From: Paucilactobacillus vaccinostercus DSM 20634 | GTDB lineage: Bacteria > Bacillota > Bacilli > Lactobacillales > Lactobacillaceae | Direction: 5' to 3' | NCBI RefSeq assembly: GCF_001436295.1 | Contig: NZ_AYYY01000005.1 | Location: 62,001-126,000 of the forward strand | DNA: 64,000 nt | Shown here: positions 63,965-64,000 of the stretch, piece after piece | Layout: every line of letters starts with the position of its first letter | Numbering within the stretch: the stretch's first letter is position 1 | The notes under the pieces: generated by a model | What the model saw: the letters and a program-made list of their open reading frames with translations, nothing else | Database searches by the model: none | What the model was told of the DNA's origin: nothing | Made by a program: the position numbers and the translations under genes

Positions 63965-64000
63965 GAACTGTTGACTGTATCGTTAAGGTGTGCGTACTAT

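Overview
The window is a stretch of low-GC Gram-positive chromosome that reads as Lactobacillaceae. Gene order (dgkA-era-recO-glyQS-dnaG-rpoD-trmK-nif3-pepT-dnaE; xerD-ribT-scpAB-rluB; cmk-rpsA-der-hup; thyA-folA; rbgA-rnhB-dprA-topA-xerC), a T-box on glyQS and an FMN riboswitch on a ribU-type ECF gene all fit. The slot between dnaE and pyk, where homofermentative lactobacilli usually carry pfkA, holds a small transaldolase-family gene. Together with a short 473-aa pyruvate kinase this suggests an obligately heterofermentative lactobacillus. That is inference; I do not name a species.

Region by region: 1-11.5 kb carries lipid-recycling kinase, Era, RecO, glycyl-tRNA synthetase, primase/sigma-A and peptidase genes. 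11.5-18.6 kb carries DnaE, central carbon genes and an S1-type RNA-binding protein. 18.6-31.6 kb carries chromosome segregation (XerD, ScpA, ScpB), riboflavin uptake, a RecQ helicase with its partner gene, ribosomal protein S1, Der, HU and a TPR protein. 31.6-41.5 kb carries a catalytically dead tyrosine-recombinase homologue, dapB-cca-ABC-F, thyA-folA, a haemolysin-III membrane protein, degV and the ypmR-ypmS-yozE cluster. A relBE-type toxin-antitoxin pair lies at 41.8-42.3 kb.

The centrepiece is a 13.85-kb integrated mobile element, about 42,648-56,500. It sits in the first codons of rbgA (ylqF). The native rbgA promoter, Shine-Dalgarno and first six codons are stranded at the left end (42,569-42,666), where they run into a stop. 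The element's right end supplies a new start, Shine-Dalgarno and six near-identical codons, so the GTPase gene is restored (56,501-57,373). The 19-bp ends differ at one base. The element has a tyrosine integrase, a small excisionase-like protein, a MobT/Rep_trans relaxase preceded by a C5/G5 inverted repeat resembling the ICEBs1-type oriT, an XRE regulator and an IS3-family insertion. No coupling ATPase or conjugation gene is visible, so I read it as an integrative and mobilizable element. Its cargo is arsenic resistance (arsR-arsD-arsA-arsB, an unrecognised 109-aa gene, a second arsD and a flavoprotein disulfide reductase) and a cadmium-type ArsR regulator plus CadD transporter.

Downstream, 56.5-63.8 kb returns to housekeeping genes (rbgA, rnhB, dprA, topA, xerC, an aldose-1-epimerase homologue, plsY). 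Other oddities: two genes (the second arsD and dprA) appear to start at ATT behind strong Shine-Dalgarno sequences; the primase zinc site has Gln in place of the ligand His; the HU gene has a highly structured leader; and the xerC ribosome-binding site lies inside the topA terminator hairpin. I saw no tRNA, rRNA or CRISPR array.
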